A stretch of DNA of 64,000 nt from Actinomadura macra NBRC 14102 (GTDB lineage: Bacteria > Actinomycetota > Actinomycetes > Streptosporangiales > Streptosporangiaceae): positions 62,001 to 126,000 of the forward strand of contig NZ_BCQT01000016.1 in NCBI RefSeq assembly GCF_001552215.1, given 5' to 3'. Below, piece after piece: positions 1 through 9,419 of this stretch. Every line of letters begins with the position of its first letter. Within the stretch, counting starts at the first letter, position 1. The notes beneath the pieces are model-generated. The model searched no databases, was not told where the DNA came from, and saw nothing but the letters and a program-made list of their open reading frames with translations. Made by a program: the position numbers and the translations under genes.

Positions 1-866
1 AGGTCGTCGGAATGCGGCCGCTCGGGCAGGTCCAGGCCCGCCGAGCGGATCGCCGCCCAGACCCCGTCGGCGTCCAGCGCGTCCTTCATGACGCTGTGAC
101 CGATGCGGTAGCGCCCGCCGACGCCACGCGCGTTGCCGACCACGACGATCTGCGCCCGATCGAGCTCGACACCGGACGAGCAGGAGGCGACCGAGGAGTA
201 CAGGGACAGGTCCCGGTGGATCTGCTCGGCGCTCGGCATGGAGATCTCGTCGAGTGCGACCGCGATGCCGAGCGCGGTGGTGGAGTTGGAGACGTCCATG
301 GACTTGAGGGTGTCCTCTGTCCACACGTCGAAGCCGCGCGCCTTGGCGTCGTTGACGGTCTCCAGCACCAGCAGCGGCGTCTTGGTCTGCACGTAGTGCA
401 CATCCGCCGGGTCGGTGATGCCCGCCGCCTTCATCGCCGCGCGCACCCCGTCGGCGACCTTCTCCACCATCGCGGGACGGCCGATGTCCTCGGGACGGAT
501 GGGCTCGCTCATCGCGACGCCCACGACGACCCGCGGCTCGTCGGTGGGCTCGTACCTGCCCACCGGGGCGTACGCGAACACCGTCGCGTGCGGGGAGATG
601 ACACCGTCGGTGCCGCCGGACCAGACCAGCGGCACCTCCTGCACGGACGCCTCCGAGCGGTTCCCCTTGGCCGCGAGCACCTCCCGGAAGGCGCGGTCGG
701 CGAGGATGCGGGTGTAGTCGTTGACACCGCCGTTGCCCTCCGTCTTGCCGATGACGGCCAGGACGTCGTCGGCGGCGAACACCCCGTCGTCGATGAGCTT
801 GGCCAGCCCCGACGCGTCGGTCACACTCTCGATGGCCACCTTGTGGACCTCGATCGGCCTCGGCAT
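1..866 (-). CDS. Ring-opening amidohydrolase, probable barbiturase (C-terminus beyond window)
   Basis: Hydrolyses a cyclic amide ring; in this family either barbiturate to ureidomalonate or cyanuric acid to carboxybiuret. The 288 visible residues start at the ATG at 866, preceded by a GAGGTGG Shine-Dalgarno. Conserved blocks are [13 protein letters not shown] (41-53), [11 protein letters not shown] (83-93), QTK (160-162) and a Ser-rich SSVASCSSG (224-232). By family knowledge these carry the Lys-Ser pairs of the first two of three repeated domains; the third pair lies off the window. It is last in a minus-strand run with carbamate kinase, a carboxyltransferase and a CoA-transferase. Those malonate-type partners, and the absence of any biuret or allophanate hydrolase, favour barbiturase over cyanuric acid hydrolase. 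That choice is inference; the family call is firm. Confidence 0.85.
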   Translation of the reverse strand, partial: MPRPIEVHKVAIESVTDASGLAKLIDDGVFAADDVLAVIGKTEGNGGVNDYTRILADRAFREVLAAKGNRSEASVQEVPLVWSGGTDGVISPHATVFAYAPVGRYEPTDEPRVVVGVAMSEPIRPEDIGRPAMVEKVADGVRAAMKAAGITDPADVHYVQTKTPLLVLETVNDAKARGFDVWTEDTLKSMDVSNSTTALGIAVALDEISMPSAEQIHRDLSLYSSVASCSSGVELDRAQIVVVGNARGVGGRYRIGHSVMKDALDADGVWAAIRSAGLDLPERPHSDD

Positions 867-943
867 CTGTTCCACCTCGTTCTCTCGTTGTTCACTGATC
901 GCGGTCTTGCTGGATGTTGTTTCCCTTGCTGGATCCTGGAATG

Positions 944-1894
944 TCACGGGCCGCGGTTCTCCACGACGGTGCCGCCACCGCCCTCCACCGCGTCGGTGAT
1001 GCGGCCGAGCGTGGTGATCACGGCCCGCCGGCCGCCGTTCTCCACGAAGCGGACCGCGGCCTCGACCTTGGGCCCCATGCTGCCGCCGGCGAACTGCCCC
1101 GCGTCGGCGTGGGCACGCAACTCGGCGGGTGTGGCCCGCTCGATCGGACGTTCCAGGTCGGTGCCGAAATCGACCATCGCGTAGGGCACATCGGTCGCGA
1201 TGACCAGAATGTCCGCGCCGACCTCGGTCGCCAGCAGCGCGGCGGTCAGATCCTTGTCCAGGACCGCCTCGGTCTCGCCGTCGCCGCGCTCGGCCACCGG
1301 GATCCCGCCTCCCCCGGCCGCCACGGTGACGAATCCCGCCGCCAGCAGGGCGCGGACGGCGTCGGCGTCCAGGACGGAGATCGGTTCCGGTGACGGGACG
1401 ACCCGCCGCCAGCCGCGTGTCCCCCGGTCCTCCCAGTGCTGGCCGAGTGCGGCGAAGCGCTCCGCCTCGGCACGGGGCAGGTAGCGGCCGACCGGCTTCG
1501 TCGGCCGCTCGAACGCGGGATCACCGGGATCGACGAGGGTCCGGGTGACCACCGCGGCCACCGGCACCTGCCGTCCACGCCGGCGCAGAGCGGCCTCAAG
1601 CGCGGAGACGATCGTGAAGCCCAGCGTTCCCTGGGTCTGCGCGACGCACCAGTCGAGCGGCACGGGCGGGACGACACCCGCGGCCAGTTCGTTCTTCACC
1701 AGCAGATTGCCAACCTGGGGGCCGTTACCGTGGGTGAGGACGACCTCGGTACCGGCGGCCACGAGGTCCGCGACGCATTCCATGGCCGCCTCGACCGCGG
1801 AGCGCTGCGCGTCCGGCGTGGCGCTCCCGTCGGGACCCGTCATGGCGTTGCCGCCCAGGGCGACGAGCACGCGTGCGGGCTCGGGAATCGGCAT
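944..1894 (-). CDS. arcC: Carbamate kinase
   Basis: Transfers phosphate from carbamoyl phosphate to ADP, giving ATP, ammonia and CO2. The 316-residue length is normal for the family. Visible motifs are the N-terminal [29 protein letters not shown] and ATDVPYA. The ATG at 1894 has an AGGAG Shine-Dalgarno about 10 bases upstream; the open frame continues much further 5' but overlaps the carboxyltransferase and is not coding there. It lies between a carboxyltransferase and a ring-opening amidohydrolase, with no arginine deiminase or ornithine carbamoyltransferase nearby. Its carbamoyl phosphate therefore probably comes from the AllFGH-like transcarbamylase at 9.5-13.4 kb, as in bacterial oxamate metabolism (AllK role). 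Confidence 0.93.
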   Translation of the reverse strand: MPIPEPARVLVALGGNAMTGPDGSATPDAQRSAVEAAMECVADLVAAGTEVVLTHGNGPQVGNLLVKNELAAGVVPPVPLDWCVAQTQGTLGFTIVSALEAALRRRGRQVPVAAVVTRTLVDPGDPAFERPTKPVGRYLPRAEAERFAALGQHWEDRGTRGWRRVVPSPEPISVLDADAVRALLAAGFVTVAAGGGGIPVAERGDGETEAVLDKDLTAALLATEVGADILVIATDVPYAMVDFGTDLERPIERATPAELRAHADAGQFAGGSMGPKVEAAVRFVENGGRRAVITTLGRITDAVEGGGGTVVENRGP

Positions 1895-1995
1895 GCTGTG
1901 GGCTCTCCTGTCGTAGTCCGGCGCGGCCCTGCCGCCGCCGGTGGCTGTCTGGGTGGGAAGCGCGGTTCCGCGCCCGAACGGTCGGCGACCACGGA

Positions 1996-3606
1996 TCAAC
2001 GTTGACCCGGCAGGTGCCGTTCGGCCTGCGGGTGCGCGGCCTCGGCGCGGGCAACGCGTCGCGGGTCCGGTGCGGCATAGCGCCCCAGGCGGTCGGCCAG
2101 CCGCCGGTCGGCGGGGCGACGCAGCAGCCCGACCAGTTCGTATTCGAGCGCGCACGCGAGGCGGGCGAGGAAGTCCGCCGGCTCGTCGGCGGCGTCGGGA
2201 CGCTCGGCGACGACACGGTCGACGACACCGTCGCGCAACAGGTCGAGTGAGCGGATGCCCTGCTTGTGGGCGAGTTCGGCGGCCCTGCCGGCCGTCCGGT
2301 AGCGGATGGCCGAGGCGCCCTCGGGCGGCAGCGGCGACAGCCATCCGTGCTGCGCGCACAGCACCCGGTCGGCGGGCAGCAGCGCGAGCGCGCCGCCGCC
2401 CGCGCCCTCCCCGAGGATCAGGCAGAGGGTGGGGACGGGCAGGGTGACCATCTCGGCGAGGCAGCGGGCGATCGCACCCGCGAGCCCGCCCTCCTCGGCC
2501 TCCTTGCTGAGGGCGGCTCCGGCCGTGTCGACGACGCTGAGCAGAGGCAGGTCGAGCTCGGCGGCCAGGCGCATGCCGCGCCGTGCCACCCGCAGCGCCG
2601 CCGGGCCCAACGGGCCGTACTGGTTCTGCCGCTGCCGATCTTGGCCAAGGACCACGCACGGCGCCCCGCCGAAGCGTGCGAGCGCCAGCAGGAGCCCTGG
2701 GTCGCTCTCGCCCTCACCGGTGCCGTTCAGGGGGACGACATCGGCGGCCCAGCGCAGAAGGGCACGTACCCCGGGGCGGTCTGGACGGCGGGACAGCTCG
2801 ACCGAGGTCCAGGCCGGGGTGTCCGCGAGCTTCTCCAGTGGCAGCGGGGTGGCCTCGGGAAGCCGCTCGTGCCGAGCGGCGACGATGTCCAGCACCCGGG
2901 CCGCCACCGCCCGCAGGCCGCCGGGTTCGACGACCGCGTCGAGGAGGCCTCGCGCGTGCAGGTTCTCGGCGATCTGGACGCCGGGCGGGAAGGGTTCGCC
3001 GTGCAGCGCCTCGTACACCCGCGGCCCGAGGAAGCCGATCAGCGCGCCAGGCTCGGCGGCCGTGACATGGCCGAGCGAGCCCCAGGAGGCGAGCGCCCCA
3101 CCGGTCGTCGGGTGGCGCAGATAGGTGAGGTAGGGCAGCCCGGCGGCACGGTGCGCGGCGATCGCGGCGGAGATCGGGATCATCTGAACGACCGCGCTCG
3201 TGCCCTCCTGCATCCGGGTTCCACCGGACGTCGGCGAGGCGAGCAGCGGCAGGCCCTCGGCGGTCGCGCGTTCGACGGCCGTGACCAGCCGTCGCGCGGC
3301 GGCGGTCCCGATCGATCCCGCCAGGAAGGAGAACTCGCAGGCGATGACGGCGACCCGCCGCCCCTGGATGCGGCCCTCGCCGGTGGTCACGGACTCGTCG
3401 GCGCCGGTGCGCTCGCGTGCTTCGCGGAGTTCCTCGGCGTAGTCGGCGTCCAGGTCGGCGGGCTGTTGCGGTGGTGTGTCCCAGGTGATCCAGGTGCCCG
3501 GGTCCAGGACGAGGCGGATCAGCTCCCTGCCCCCGGTGCGTTCGCGGCGCGGCACGGCGGGCGCCTCGGCGGGACCGGCGTCCCGAGGCTGGGTCGAGGC
3601 GCTCAT
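1996..3606 (-). CDS. Fused carboxyltransferase (AccD/AccA or MdcD/MdcE-like), possible malonyl-CoA decarboxylase
   Basis: A 536-residue protein with two crotonase-fold carboxyltransferase halves. The N-half (about 100-300) has FLAGSIG and SPTSGGTRMQEG, typical of the beta type. The C-half (about 330-500) has DTAGAALSKEAEEGG and ILGEGAGGGALAL, typical of the alpha type. The ATG at 3606 overlaps the CoA-transferase stop as ATGA, so the two are probably translationally coupled. Biotin carboxylase and biotin carrier genes are absent nearby. Homologous MdcD/MdcE subunits of biotin-independent malonate decarboxylase decarboxylate a malonyl thioester without biotin. With the CoA-transferase next door, malonyl-CoA to acetyl-CoA is a plausible reaction here, but this is inference; an ordinary acyl-CoA carboxylase subunit remains possible. 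Confidence 0.8.
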   Translation of the reverse strand: MSASTQPRDAGPAEAPAVPRRERTGGRELIRLVLDPGTWITWDTPPQQPADLDADYAEELREARERTGADESVTTGEGRIQGRRVAVIACEFSFLAGSIGTAAARRLVTAVERATAEGLPLLASPTSGGTRMQEGTSAVVQMIPISAAIAAHRAAGLPYLTYLRHPTTGGALASWGSLGHVTAAEPGALIGFLGPRVYEALHGEPFPPGVQIAENLHARGLLDAVVEPGGLRAVAARVLDIVAARHERLPEATPLPLEKLADTPAWTSVELSRRPDRPGVRALLRWAADVVPLNGTGEGESDPGLLLALARFGGAPCVVLGQDRQRQNQYGPLGPAALRVARRGMRLAAELDLPLLSVVDTAGAALSKEAEEGGLAGAIARCLAEMVTLPVPTLCLILGEGAGGGALALLPADRVLCAQHGWLSPLPPEGASAIRYRTAGRAAELAHKQGIRSLDLLRDGVVDRVVAERPDAADEPADFLARLACALEYELVGLLRRPADRRLADRLGRYAAPDPRRVARAEAAHPQAERHLPGQR

Positions 3607-4817
3607 GCGCCCACCGCCGCGGTACCGCGCCCGTGCCGGGCGACGGCGTGCTGTTCGCGGGCGTCCTCGGCGTCGAGCCAGTCCAGGACCGCGTCCGTAT
3701 GCTCGCCCAGCGTCGGAGGCGCCTCGTGGCGGCGCCGACCGCCCCCGTCGAGGCGGACCGCCGGACCGGGGATGCGCACCGGTCCGAGTGTGCTGTGCAC
3801 GAGGTCGAGCAGCAGCCCCTGCGACCGCGTCTGGTCCCATTCGTACACCCGGTCCAGGGTGCGGACCTCGCCCGCCGGGACACCGGCCTCGGCCAGTTCC
3901 GCCAGCAGCTCGTCCACGCTCCGGTCGGCGAACGCCGCGTTGATCACATCGGTGAGGTCGTCACGGTTGGCGACCCGGTCGGCGTTGACCGCGAACCGCG
4001 GGTCGTCCGCGGCGAGCCCGACCAGCGGCGCGAAGGTCTCCCACAGCCTCTCGCCGCCGACGGCGATCTGGATGACGGCATCCCGGCAGCGGTAGGAGCC
4101 GTAGGGCTGGAGTGAGGGGTGCAGGTTGCCCTGCGCCCGTCCGACCTGCCCGGCGACCGTGTAGTTCGTGCCCTGGAAGGCGTGCACCCCGACGATCGCG
4201 GCCAGCAGCGAGGTGCGCACGACACGCCCGACGCCCGTGCGCTCACGCTCGTGCAGTGCGGCCAGCACTCCGTACGCGCCGTACATCCCCGCCAGGACGT
4301 CCCCGACCGGTACGCCGATGCGGGTCGGCTCGTCCGGGCCGGGCCCGGTCAGGCTCATCAGCCCGGCCTCGCCCTGCGCGATCTGGTCGTAGCCCGGACG
4401 GCCGCCCTGGGGGCCGTCGTGACCGAACCCGGTGATCGAGAGCACCACCAGGCGCGGGTTGAGCCGGTGCAGTTCCTCGATGGGGAAGCCGAGCCGGTCC
4501 AGGACGCCGGTGCGGAAGTTCTCCACCAGCACGTCGCAGCGCCGCGCCAGCCGGGCCAGCGTCCGCCGCCCGTCGTCCGACTTCAGGTCCAGGAGCATGG
4601 ACTCCTTGTTGCGGTTGCAGGACAGGAAGTAGGTCGACTCGCGAGCGTCCTCGGGCCCGACGAACGGCGGTCCCCAGCCCCGGGTGTCGTCTCCGCCCCG
4701 GGGATGTTCCACCTTGATGACGCGGGCGCCCATGTCGCCGAGCATCATCGCGGCGTGCGGGCCGGCGAGGGCCCGGGAGAGGTCGAGTACGACGAGGTCG
4801 CACAGTGGTCCGCTCAC
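3603..4817 (-). CDS. Class III (CaiB/BaiF) CoA-transferase
   Basis: Moves CoA between carboxylic acids. 404 residues, normal for the family, with the N-terminal LSRALAGPHAAMMLGDMGA block, NRNKES, LVENFRTG and the GYD-QIAQGE motif (143-150) that holds the family's catalytic aspartate. I chose the GTG at 4817 because AAAGGAG lies 10 bases upstream; the longer open frame (to 4889) has no such site. The stop overlaps the start of the carboxyltransferase. In this cluster the likely acceptor is malonate, produced downstream of barbiturate ring opening. Substrate cannot be read from sequence. Confidence 0.87.
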   Translation of the reverse strand: MSGPLCDLVVLDLSRALAGPHAAMMLGDMGARVIKVEHPRGGDDTRGWGPPFVGPEDARESTYFLSCNRNKESMLLDLKSDDGRRTLARLARRCDVLVENFRTGVLDRLGFPIEELHRLNPRLVVLSITGFGHDGPQGGRPGYDQIAQGEAGLMSLTGPGPDEPTRIGVPVGDVLAGMYGAYGVLAALHERERTGVGRVVRTSLLAAIVGVHAFQGTNYTVAGQVGRAQGNLHPSLQPYGSYRCRDAVIQIAVGGERLWETFAPLVGLAADDPRFAVNADRVANRDDLTDVINAAFADRSVDELLAELAEAGVPAGEVRTLDRVYEWDQTRSQGLLLDLVHSTLGPVRIPGPAVRLDGGGRRRHEAPPTLGEHTDAVLDWLDAEDAREQHAVARHGRGTAAVGA

Positions 4818-5018
4818 GTCGGGGCATCTCCTTTCTTGCGGGTGGGCCCAAGCGGCGTGAAGCATCGGGCCGAACGGTTGGCGAGGCACTCAGGCTAGGC
4901 AGGCGAACATCCGGTGCTCGTCGTCAATATCCGCCCGAGGTTCGCGCATTCTTTGGCTGATTCTGTGATGGGTCGGTGCCTGCGGAAGCCGGGAGCGGGC
5001 CCGGTCGCGACCGTGTTC

Positions 5019-5918
5019 TCAGCCGTGCGGGAAGGCCGTCCTCGCAGGCCGCACCAGGTCGTCCGCATAACGGCGGAGCAGTTCGAGGTTGCGGTCGGCG
5101 AGATGGTCGAACACCTGGGGAACGCTCGACCCCGGGGTGAGCCCGGCGAGGGCGCGGGACGGCTCCAGATGCGCCGTGACCCACCCCTCGTGGGAGGAGC
5201 CGCGGGCGACCACCTCCGCCCCCGGCGTGACGATCATCGAGTTGCCGAAGTAGAGCACTCCGGCCGGATCCGCGCCGGTGGCGTTGGCGCCCACCAGGTA
5301 GACGTGGTTGTCGTAGGCCCGCGCCCGGCAGGTCAGTTCCCACAGGTCGGCCGACCGCAGCAGCGCCGACGGGCGGCAGATGACCTCCGCCCCCCGGACG
5401 GCCTGGATCCGGCTCAGCTCCGGGTAGTCGCCGTCGAAGCAGATGATCATGCCGATGCGGCCGAGGGCGGTGTCGACGACCGTGACACTGTTGCCCGGGA
5501 CCACCCAACCGCCACCGGAACGCCGCTCGCCCCCGAACGGATGGGTCTTGCGGTAGACGCCGAGCACCTGGCCGTCCGGACCCGCCAGTACCGCCGAGTT
5601 GTGAACGGTCCCGCGTTCGGAGCCGCGTTCATAGGTTCCCCACACGAGGTGTGCTCCGAGCTCGCGGGCGCACTCCTGGAAGGGCTCCGTGAGCGTCCCG
5701 GGGGCGTCGTCGACGAGGTCCCACAGGGCCTCGGCGCCGATCGCCGGCGTGAACCCGGTGGTAACGCTCTCGGGCAGCACGACCAGGTCGGCGCCGGTGG
5801 AGGCCACGCATCTCCTGGTCCACGCGAGCGCGTGGTCGATGTTCTCCTTGACCACGGCCAAGGTGAGCGGGCCGGGCCTCGGGGCGACCTGGACGGCCGC
5901 CGCGGTGAACGCGCGCAT
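5019..5918 (-). CDS. Carbon-nitrogen hydrolase (nitrilase superfamily amidase)
   Basis: A 299-residue cytosolic amidase with the complete Glu-Lys-Cys triad: E50 in VVLPES, K124 in YRKTHPF and C160 in MIICFDGDYPE. The family includes omega-amidases, N-carbamoyl-amino-acid hydrolases and beta-ureidopropionase. It starts 26 bp after the permease stop with a CAGGAGAAACG ribosome-binding site, so the two are probably co-transcribed. About 200 bp separate it from the CoA-transferase, which may have its own promoter. In context it could hydrolyse malonamate to malonate plus ammonia, or ureidomalonate directly to malonate plus urea-derived products. The choice is inferred. Confidence 0.88.
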   Translation of the reverse strand: MRAFTAAAVQVAPRPGPLTLAVVKENIDHALAWTRRCVASTGADLVVLPESVTTGFTPAIGAEALWDLVDDAPGTLTEPFQECARELGAHLVWGTYERGSERGTVHNSAVLAGPDGQVLGVYRKTHPFGGERRSGGGWVVPGNSVTVVDTALGRIGMIICFDGDYPELSRIQAVRGAEVICRPSALLRSADLWELTCRARAYDNHVYLVGANATGADPAGVLYFGNSMIVTPGAEVVARGSSHEGWVTAHLEPSRALAGLTPGSSVPQVFDHLADRNLELLRRYADDLVRPARTAFPHG

Positions 5919-5944
5919 GAGATCGTTTCTCCTGGCGTTGAGGT

Positions 5945-7354
5945 CTACGTCGACGGGTGTGGCGCGTTCACCGCACCGGGCGAAGAAGGTTCGGCCCCTT
6001 TCCGGTCTTCCCCGACGGACTTCCGGGGTCGAGGGTGGGCCAAGGCATTCAGCACGTGGTAGGAGACCAGCGTGATGATCGTGCCCAGTGCGATGCCCTG
6101 GATGGTGAAGTCCTCGGAGAACTTCAGCGTGACCCCGCCGATGCCCATGATCACTCCGGCCGCGACCGGGATGAGGTTGACGGGGTCACCGAAGTCCACC
6201 GCGTTCTCGAACCAGATCTTGACCCCGAGCAGGCCGATCATGCCGTAGAGGACGACGGTCACACCGCCGAGCACGCCGCCCGGCGTGGCGGCGATGACCG
6301 CCCCGACCTTCGGACAGAACCCGATGAGGATCGCGACGCCCGCCGCGACGTAGTAGGCGGCCGTGGAGTAGACCCTCGTCGCGGCCATGACACCGATGTT
6401 CTCGGCGTAGGTGGTCGTGGGAGAGCCGCCCACGCCGCTGGCCATGGCCGTGCCGAGGCCGTCGGCGAAGATCGCCCTGCCCAGGCTGCCGTCGAGGTCG
6501 GTACGGGTCATCTCGGCGACCGCCTTGACGTGCCCGGCGTTCTCGGCGATGAGCGCGACGACCGCCGGGAGGGCGAGCAGGATCGCCGAGGTCTTGAAGT
6601 CCGGGGCATGCGTGTGCGGCAGCCCGATCCAGTCGGCGCCGCCGACTCCCGACAGATCGATCCTGTCGTGCGCGAACGCCTTGCCTCCGTTGGCGCCGGG
6701 GATCACGGAGGTGATCGGCCCGAAGAGCCCGTCGAAGGCCCAGGAGAGCGCGTAGCCGAGGACCAGTCCGAGGAAGACCGCGATCCGGCCCCAGAAACCG
6801 CGCAGCAGCACGATCATCGAGATGACGCCGATCATGGTGATGAACGCGATCCACTGGTCCTGCGGCCAGTACGTGGAAGCCACGACGGGCGCGAGGTTGA
6901 AGCCGATGAGCAGGACCACGGCGCCGGAGACGACCGGCGGCAGGACTCTGTTGATCGCCTGCGCGCCGACCAGGCGTATCAGCAGCCCCGCGAGAGCGAG
7001 GACGACACCCGCGACGAGGATGGCTCCGGTGACGGTGGAGCTGGTGCCGCCGCCCGCGCGGATCGCCGCCACCGCGCCGAAGAACGAGGCGCTGGTGCCG
7101 AGATAGCTCGGGACCTTGCCCTGCACGATGAGCAGGAAGAGCACCGTGGAGACGCCCGACATCAGGATCGCCAGGTTGGGGTCGAGCCCCATGATGATCG
7201 GGAAGACGAACGTCGCGCCGAACATGGCGACGACGTGTTGGGCCCCCAGCCCCATCGTGCGGCCCCAGGAGAGCCTTTCGTCCGGGAGGACGATCTCGCC
7301 CGGACGTGGTGTACTGCCGTCCCCGTGGAGTTTCCAGCCAAAGCCGAGTGCCAT
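5945..7354 (-). CDS. Nucleobase:cation symporter-2 (uracil/xanthine permease)
   Basis: Integral membrane importer of uracil, xanthine or related bases. 469 residues with about 12-14 hydrophobic segments. The signatures GGVGGSPTTTYAENIG and SAILLALPAVVALIAENAGHVKAV match the NCS2/UraA family. The ATG at 7354 follows GGAAGGCGGCAG. It is the first gene of the minus-strand run towards the amidase, CoA-transferase, carbamate kinase and amidohydrolase, and is divergent from the cytosine-deaminase-like gene. It probably supplies the ring substrate of the cluster. The family does not discriminate reliably between uracil, xanthine and barbiturate. Confidence 0.92.
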   Translation of the reverse strand: MALGFGWKLHGDGSTPRPGEIVLPDERLSWGRTMGLGAQHVVAMFGATFVFPIIMGLDPNLAILMSGVSTVLFLLIVQGKVPSYLGTSASFFGAVAAIRAGGGTSSTVTGAILVAGVVLALAGLLIRLVGAQAINRVLPPVVSGAVVLLIGFNLAPVVASTYWPQDQWIAFITMIGVISMIVLLRGFWGRIAVFLGLVLGYALSWAFDGLFGPITSVIPGANGGKAFAHDRIDLSGVGGADWIGLPHTHAPDFKTSAILLALPAVVALIAENAGHVKAVAEMTRTDLDGSLGRAIFADGLGTAMASGVGGSPTTTYAENIGVMAATRVYSTAAYYVAAGVAILIGFCPKVGAVIAATPGGVLGGVTVVLYGMIGLLGVKIWFENAVDFGDPVNLIPVAAGVIMGIGGVTLKFSEDFTIQGIALGTIITLVSYHVLNALAHPRPRKSVGEDRKGAEPSSPGAVNAPHPST

Positions 7355-8047
7355 CTTCTGCCGCCTTCCAGGCGTATGGGGAGTGAGAGGGCATGGCACC
7401 TCGCACCGCCCGGCACCTGTGAATGTTGGAGACCTGCGGACGCCCTTCCGGCGCCGAGGTGGGGGCAACGTTACGAGCCGTATTTCGGGGCAGCATGAGC
7501 TGTGTCTGCCATGTCATCCCGGGATCTGTTGGCAGAATCATCCAAGGACATCGGTTGCTCCCTGAGGCGGTCGGCGCTGGGCCGCCTCGATGCCGGAGTC
7601 GGCCCCCGAGACCCGGGGTGCGGCGGCACCTGATGTCGTGACATCTGCTAACCGTTTCCGGATCGCGTTGGCACTGTGCGCTGTCGCTGGCCGGATACTC
7701 GCTGGTTAGCGTCGGCCTACCAATCGTGAGCCGGAGTGTCGTGCAACGGCCCGAGGAGGACCCATGGGCGAGCCAGAAGGCAGGGCGTCGGCCAACCGGG
7801 ATGTGCTCGTGCGTAGCCTCGACAACCTCTTCTCGGTGGCGATGATCGGCGGCGAGCACGCGATGGTGATCGATGAGGGCGCGAATTCCACGGTGACGGG
7901 ATCGGCCCCACCCGTTCGGGCTGATCCTCTCGGCGTAGCGCCGGTCGCTCAATCTGGTCGAGACGGTGGAATTCGCCAAATGACCGGCGGTCGTACCGCC
8001 CGGCAGACCTCTCCACGCCGTGGAGAAGCGAAAGGAAGAACTGGGAC
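7355..8047. other. Divergent intergenic region with one unassigned short ORF
   Basis: About 690 bp between the permease and the cytosine-deaminase-like gene. It must contain both promoters. A plus-strand ORF begins at the ATG at 7764 behind a near-perfect GAGGAGGACCC ribosome-binding site and reads RSLDNLFSVAMIGGEHAMVID near its start. It then turns into low-complexity sequence and runs into the amidohydrolase gene in another frame. It may be a broken small gene. Inverted copies of GCTAACC lie at 7647-7653 and 7704-7710. I recognise no known family. Confidence 0.4.
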
Positions 8048-9304
8048 ATGGCTGCAGATCAGGACCCGCCGTTCGACCTCGTCGTCCGCGACGCCCGGCT
8101 CCTGGACGGCCGGGTGGTCTCGCTGGGGATCCGCGACGGGCTCTACCAGGCCATTGCCGAGGACCCCGCCGACGCGGGGGCGCTGCGCGCGGGCGAGGTG
8201 ATCCCGGCGGAGGGACGCCTGGTCACCGAATCGTTCGTCAACGGCCACATGCACCTCGACAAGGTGTACACCCTTCCCATGGCCGGTGAGGCCGCGCTGC
8301 GCGAGTACACCGCGGGGGCGATGGGAGCGGCGATCCGCTCGATCGTCGAATCGGCCTCCGCCGTCAAGGCGAAGTACGACCGCGCGTGGATCATGCCCAA
8401 CGTCCGCAAGGCCCTCGATCTGGCCGTGCTCAACGGGGTGCTGCACATTCAGGCGTTCGTGGACGTGGACACCACCGCAGGCCTGGAGGGTATGGAGGCG
8501 GTGCTGGCCGTCCGGGACGAGTACGAGGGCATGCTCGACCTCCAGGTGGTGGCCTTTCCCCAGGACGGGCTGTTGCGCGACGAGGGCGCGGCGAAGCTGT
8601 GCGAACAGGCGTTGCGGCTCGGGGCGGACGTCGTCGGCGGGATCCCCTGGATCGAGCATTCGGACAAGGACTCCCGGGCGCACGTCGACTGGGCGTGCGA
8701 ACTGGCCGCCGCCAGCGGCAGGCGGGTGGCGATGCTGGTGGACGACGCGGGCGACCCAGCGCTGCGGACCACCGCGATGCTGGCCGAGGCGATGCTGGAG
8801 CACGGGCTGATCGGACGTGGGGTCGCCTGCCACGCCCGCGCCGTGGGCCAGTACCCGCCTCCCTCGGTTCACCGGCTGATGGACCTCGCCACCGCCGCTG
8901 GCCTCGGGTTCGTGTCCGACCCGCACACCGGCCCGCTGCACCTGCCGGTCCGCGAGTTCTTCGACGGCGGGCTGCCGGTGGCGCTCGGCCAGGACGACAT
9001 CGAGGACGCCTACTACCCGTTCGGCCGGCACAACATGCTGGAAGTGGCCTTCCTCGCGGCCCATGCGCTCGGCTTCCTGTCCGCCAGGGAACAGCTCGAT
9101 CTGCTGGATCTGGTCACCCGGCGCGCCGCCCGTGTCCTCGGCGTCAGCGGGCATGCCGTCGCGGTCGGCAATCCGGCGAACCTCTGCGTCCATCAGGCCG
9201 AGCGCGTGGTGGACCTCCTGCGCGAACACGAGAGGCCGCGCTGGGTGGTACGCGAGGGACGTGTGATCGCCGAGTCCGAGTGCACCAGTCGCATCGTGAG
9301 GTAA
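8048..9304 (+). CDS. Cytosine-deaminase-like amidohydrolase with altered metal site
   Basis: A 418-residue amidohydrolase-superfamily protein related to CodA and AtzC. H67 and H69 lie in NGHMHLDK. GQDDIEDAYYPFG (314-326) matches the CodA segment with the metal-binding Asp and the WYP loop. H262 lies in ACHARAV. By eye, the CodA HxxE segment (metal His plus proton-shuttling Glu) aligns with LVDD at 230-233, so both residues look replaced. The ATG at 8048 has an AGGAAG site. It is divergent from the permease and convergent with the AllFGH-like operon. It may act on a cytosine-like or other cyclic ureide. Loss of two catalytic residues argues against plain cytosine deaminase. Confidence 0.82.
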   Translation: MAADQDPPFDLVVRDARLLDGRVVSLGIRDGLYQAIAEDPADAGALRAGEVIPAEGRLVTESFVNGHMHLDKVYTLPMAGEAALREYTAGAMGAAIRSIVESASAVKAKYDRAWIMPNVRKALDLAVLNGVLHIQAFVDVDTTAGLEGMEAVLAVRDEYEGMLDLQVVAFPQDGLLRDEGAAKLCEQALRLGADVVGGIPWIEHSDKDSRAHVDWACELAAASGRRVAMLVDDAGDPALRTTAMLAEAMLEHGLIGRGVACHARAVGQYPPPSVHRLMDLATAAGLGFVSDPHTGPLHLPVREFFDGGLPVALGQDDIEDAYYPFGRHNMLEVAFLAAHALGFLSAREQLDLLDLVTRRAARVLGVSGHAVAVGNPANLCVHQAERVVDLLREHERPRWVVREGRVIAESECTSRIVR

Positions 9305-9318
9305 GAGCCGGCACGCGA

Positions 9319-9351
9319 GGCGGCCGTTTCCCACAGCGGGGAACGGCCGCC
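9319..9351. terminator. Hairpin terminator after amidohydrolase gene
   Basis: 14-bp stem (9319-9332 with 9338-9351, one G-T pair) around a 5-nt loop, 15 bases after the stop codon at 9304. No strong T-run follows. It lies between convergent operons. Confidence 0.7.
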
Positions 9352-9419
9352 ATTGTCGTCGTGTGGGCGCGAACGCCGCCCCCGTTCACACCACGGCACC
9401 GTCCCTTCGACGCAAGACC

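Noticed and set aside
944-2659. 571-codon open frame containing carbamate kinase
   Set aside because: The part upstream of 1894 overlaps the carboxyltransferase in another frame and is Arg/Pro/Ala-rich shadow sequence. The family homology begins at the ATG at 1894 with a good ribosome-binding site.
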